Assembly (NCBI GenBank): GCA_031546715.1 | Contig: JAVBKA010000170.1 | Location: 1 to 12,932 of the forward strand | Length of the DNA stretch: 12,932 nucleotides | Source of the DNA: JAVBKA01 sp031546715 | Lineage (GTDB): Bacteria > Bacillota > Clostridia > Oscillospirales > UBA929 | Reading direction: 5' to 3' | Shown: positions 12,855 to 12,932 of the stretch, piece after piece | Layout of the letters: each line of letters opens with the position of its first letter | Numbering within the stretch: the stretch's first letter is position 1 | The notes under the pieces: model-generated | Databases searched by the model: none | Told to the model about the DNA's origin: nothing | Seen by the model: the letters and a program-made list of their open reading frames with translations, nothing else | Position numbers and translations under genes: made by a program

Positions 12855-12932
12855 GAATAACAAATGAAAGCCACAGCTGCCTGACTTTTTATCTTGTTTT
12901 GAAATGTAGCCGTTTACAGCCGTTCATTTTCT

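Noticed and set aside
1..12932. tRNA, rRNA, CRISPR array, transposase, riboswitch or T-box
   Set aside because: Read on both strands by eye; no cloverleaf, regular spaced repeat, DDE/Tyr/Ser recombinase motif or recognisable leader RNA was found.

Overview
The window looks like a chromosomal segment of a low-to-medium GC Gram-positive bacterium of the Bacillota, probably class Clostridia. The signs are strong GGAGG-type ribosome sites, SigA-like promoters, a ylmH/tmcAL/degV gene set, a short ProB without a PUA domain, an acetate kinase, and DUF6809-type small proteins. An Oscillospirales-like origin is my inference, mainly from the style of the TpiA and Pgk N-termini. All three stop codons are used normally.

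Positions 1-9423 are core metabolism. On the minus strand, pgk-tpiA-gpmI form a glycolytic operon: pgk and tpiA are 47 bp apart, tpiA and gpmI overlap by ATGA, and gpmI runs off the left edge. degV lies upstream on the same strand with its own promoter. Divergent from degV is a plus-strand proline operon, proB-proA, followed by a TTG-started lipoprotein with a single rhodanese domain. This converges on ylmH (S4 RNA-binding protein). ylmH follows ackA on the minus strand, with a strong hairpin terminator between them. ackA is divergent from tmcAL, whose product uses acetate to modify tRNA-Met.

Positions 9424-12932 look accessory. A small plus-strand unit holds a 46-codon ORF with a strong ribosome site, a DUF6809-like protein and a second small protein with a similar C-terminal helix. 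It ends in a GAGA-loop terminator. Two convergent genes follow, sharing a bidirectional terminator. Each encodes an N-terminal AraC-type DNA-binding domain fused to an enzyme-like domain: an APH/choline-kinase-type phosphotransferase in one, a degenerate GGDEF domain in the other.

Three observations stand out. The pgk frame is complete and in register from a well-placed ATG but is broken by an in-frame TAA at codon 9. Both AraC fusions carry a ribosome site plus ATG exactly at the domain junction, so the effector domain could also be made alone. The GGDEF domain has lost its signature (GADHF) and the kinase domain appears to have Arg in place of the ATP-anchoring Lys, so both may act as ligand-sensing modules. 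I saw no tRNA, rRNA, CRISPR array, transposase or integrase.
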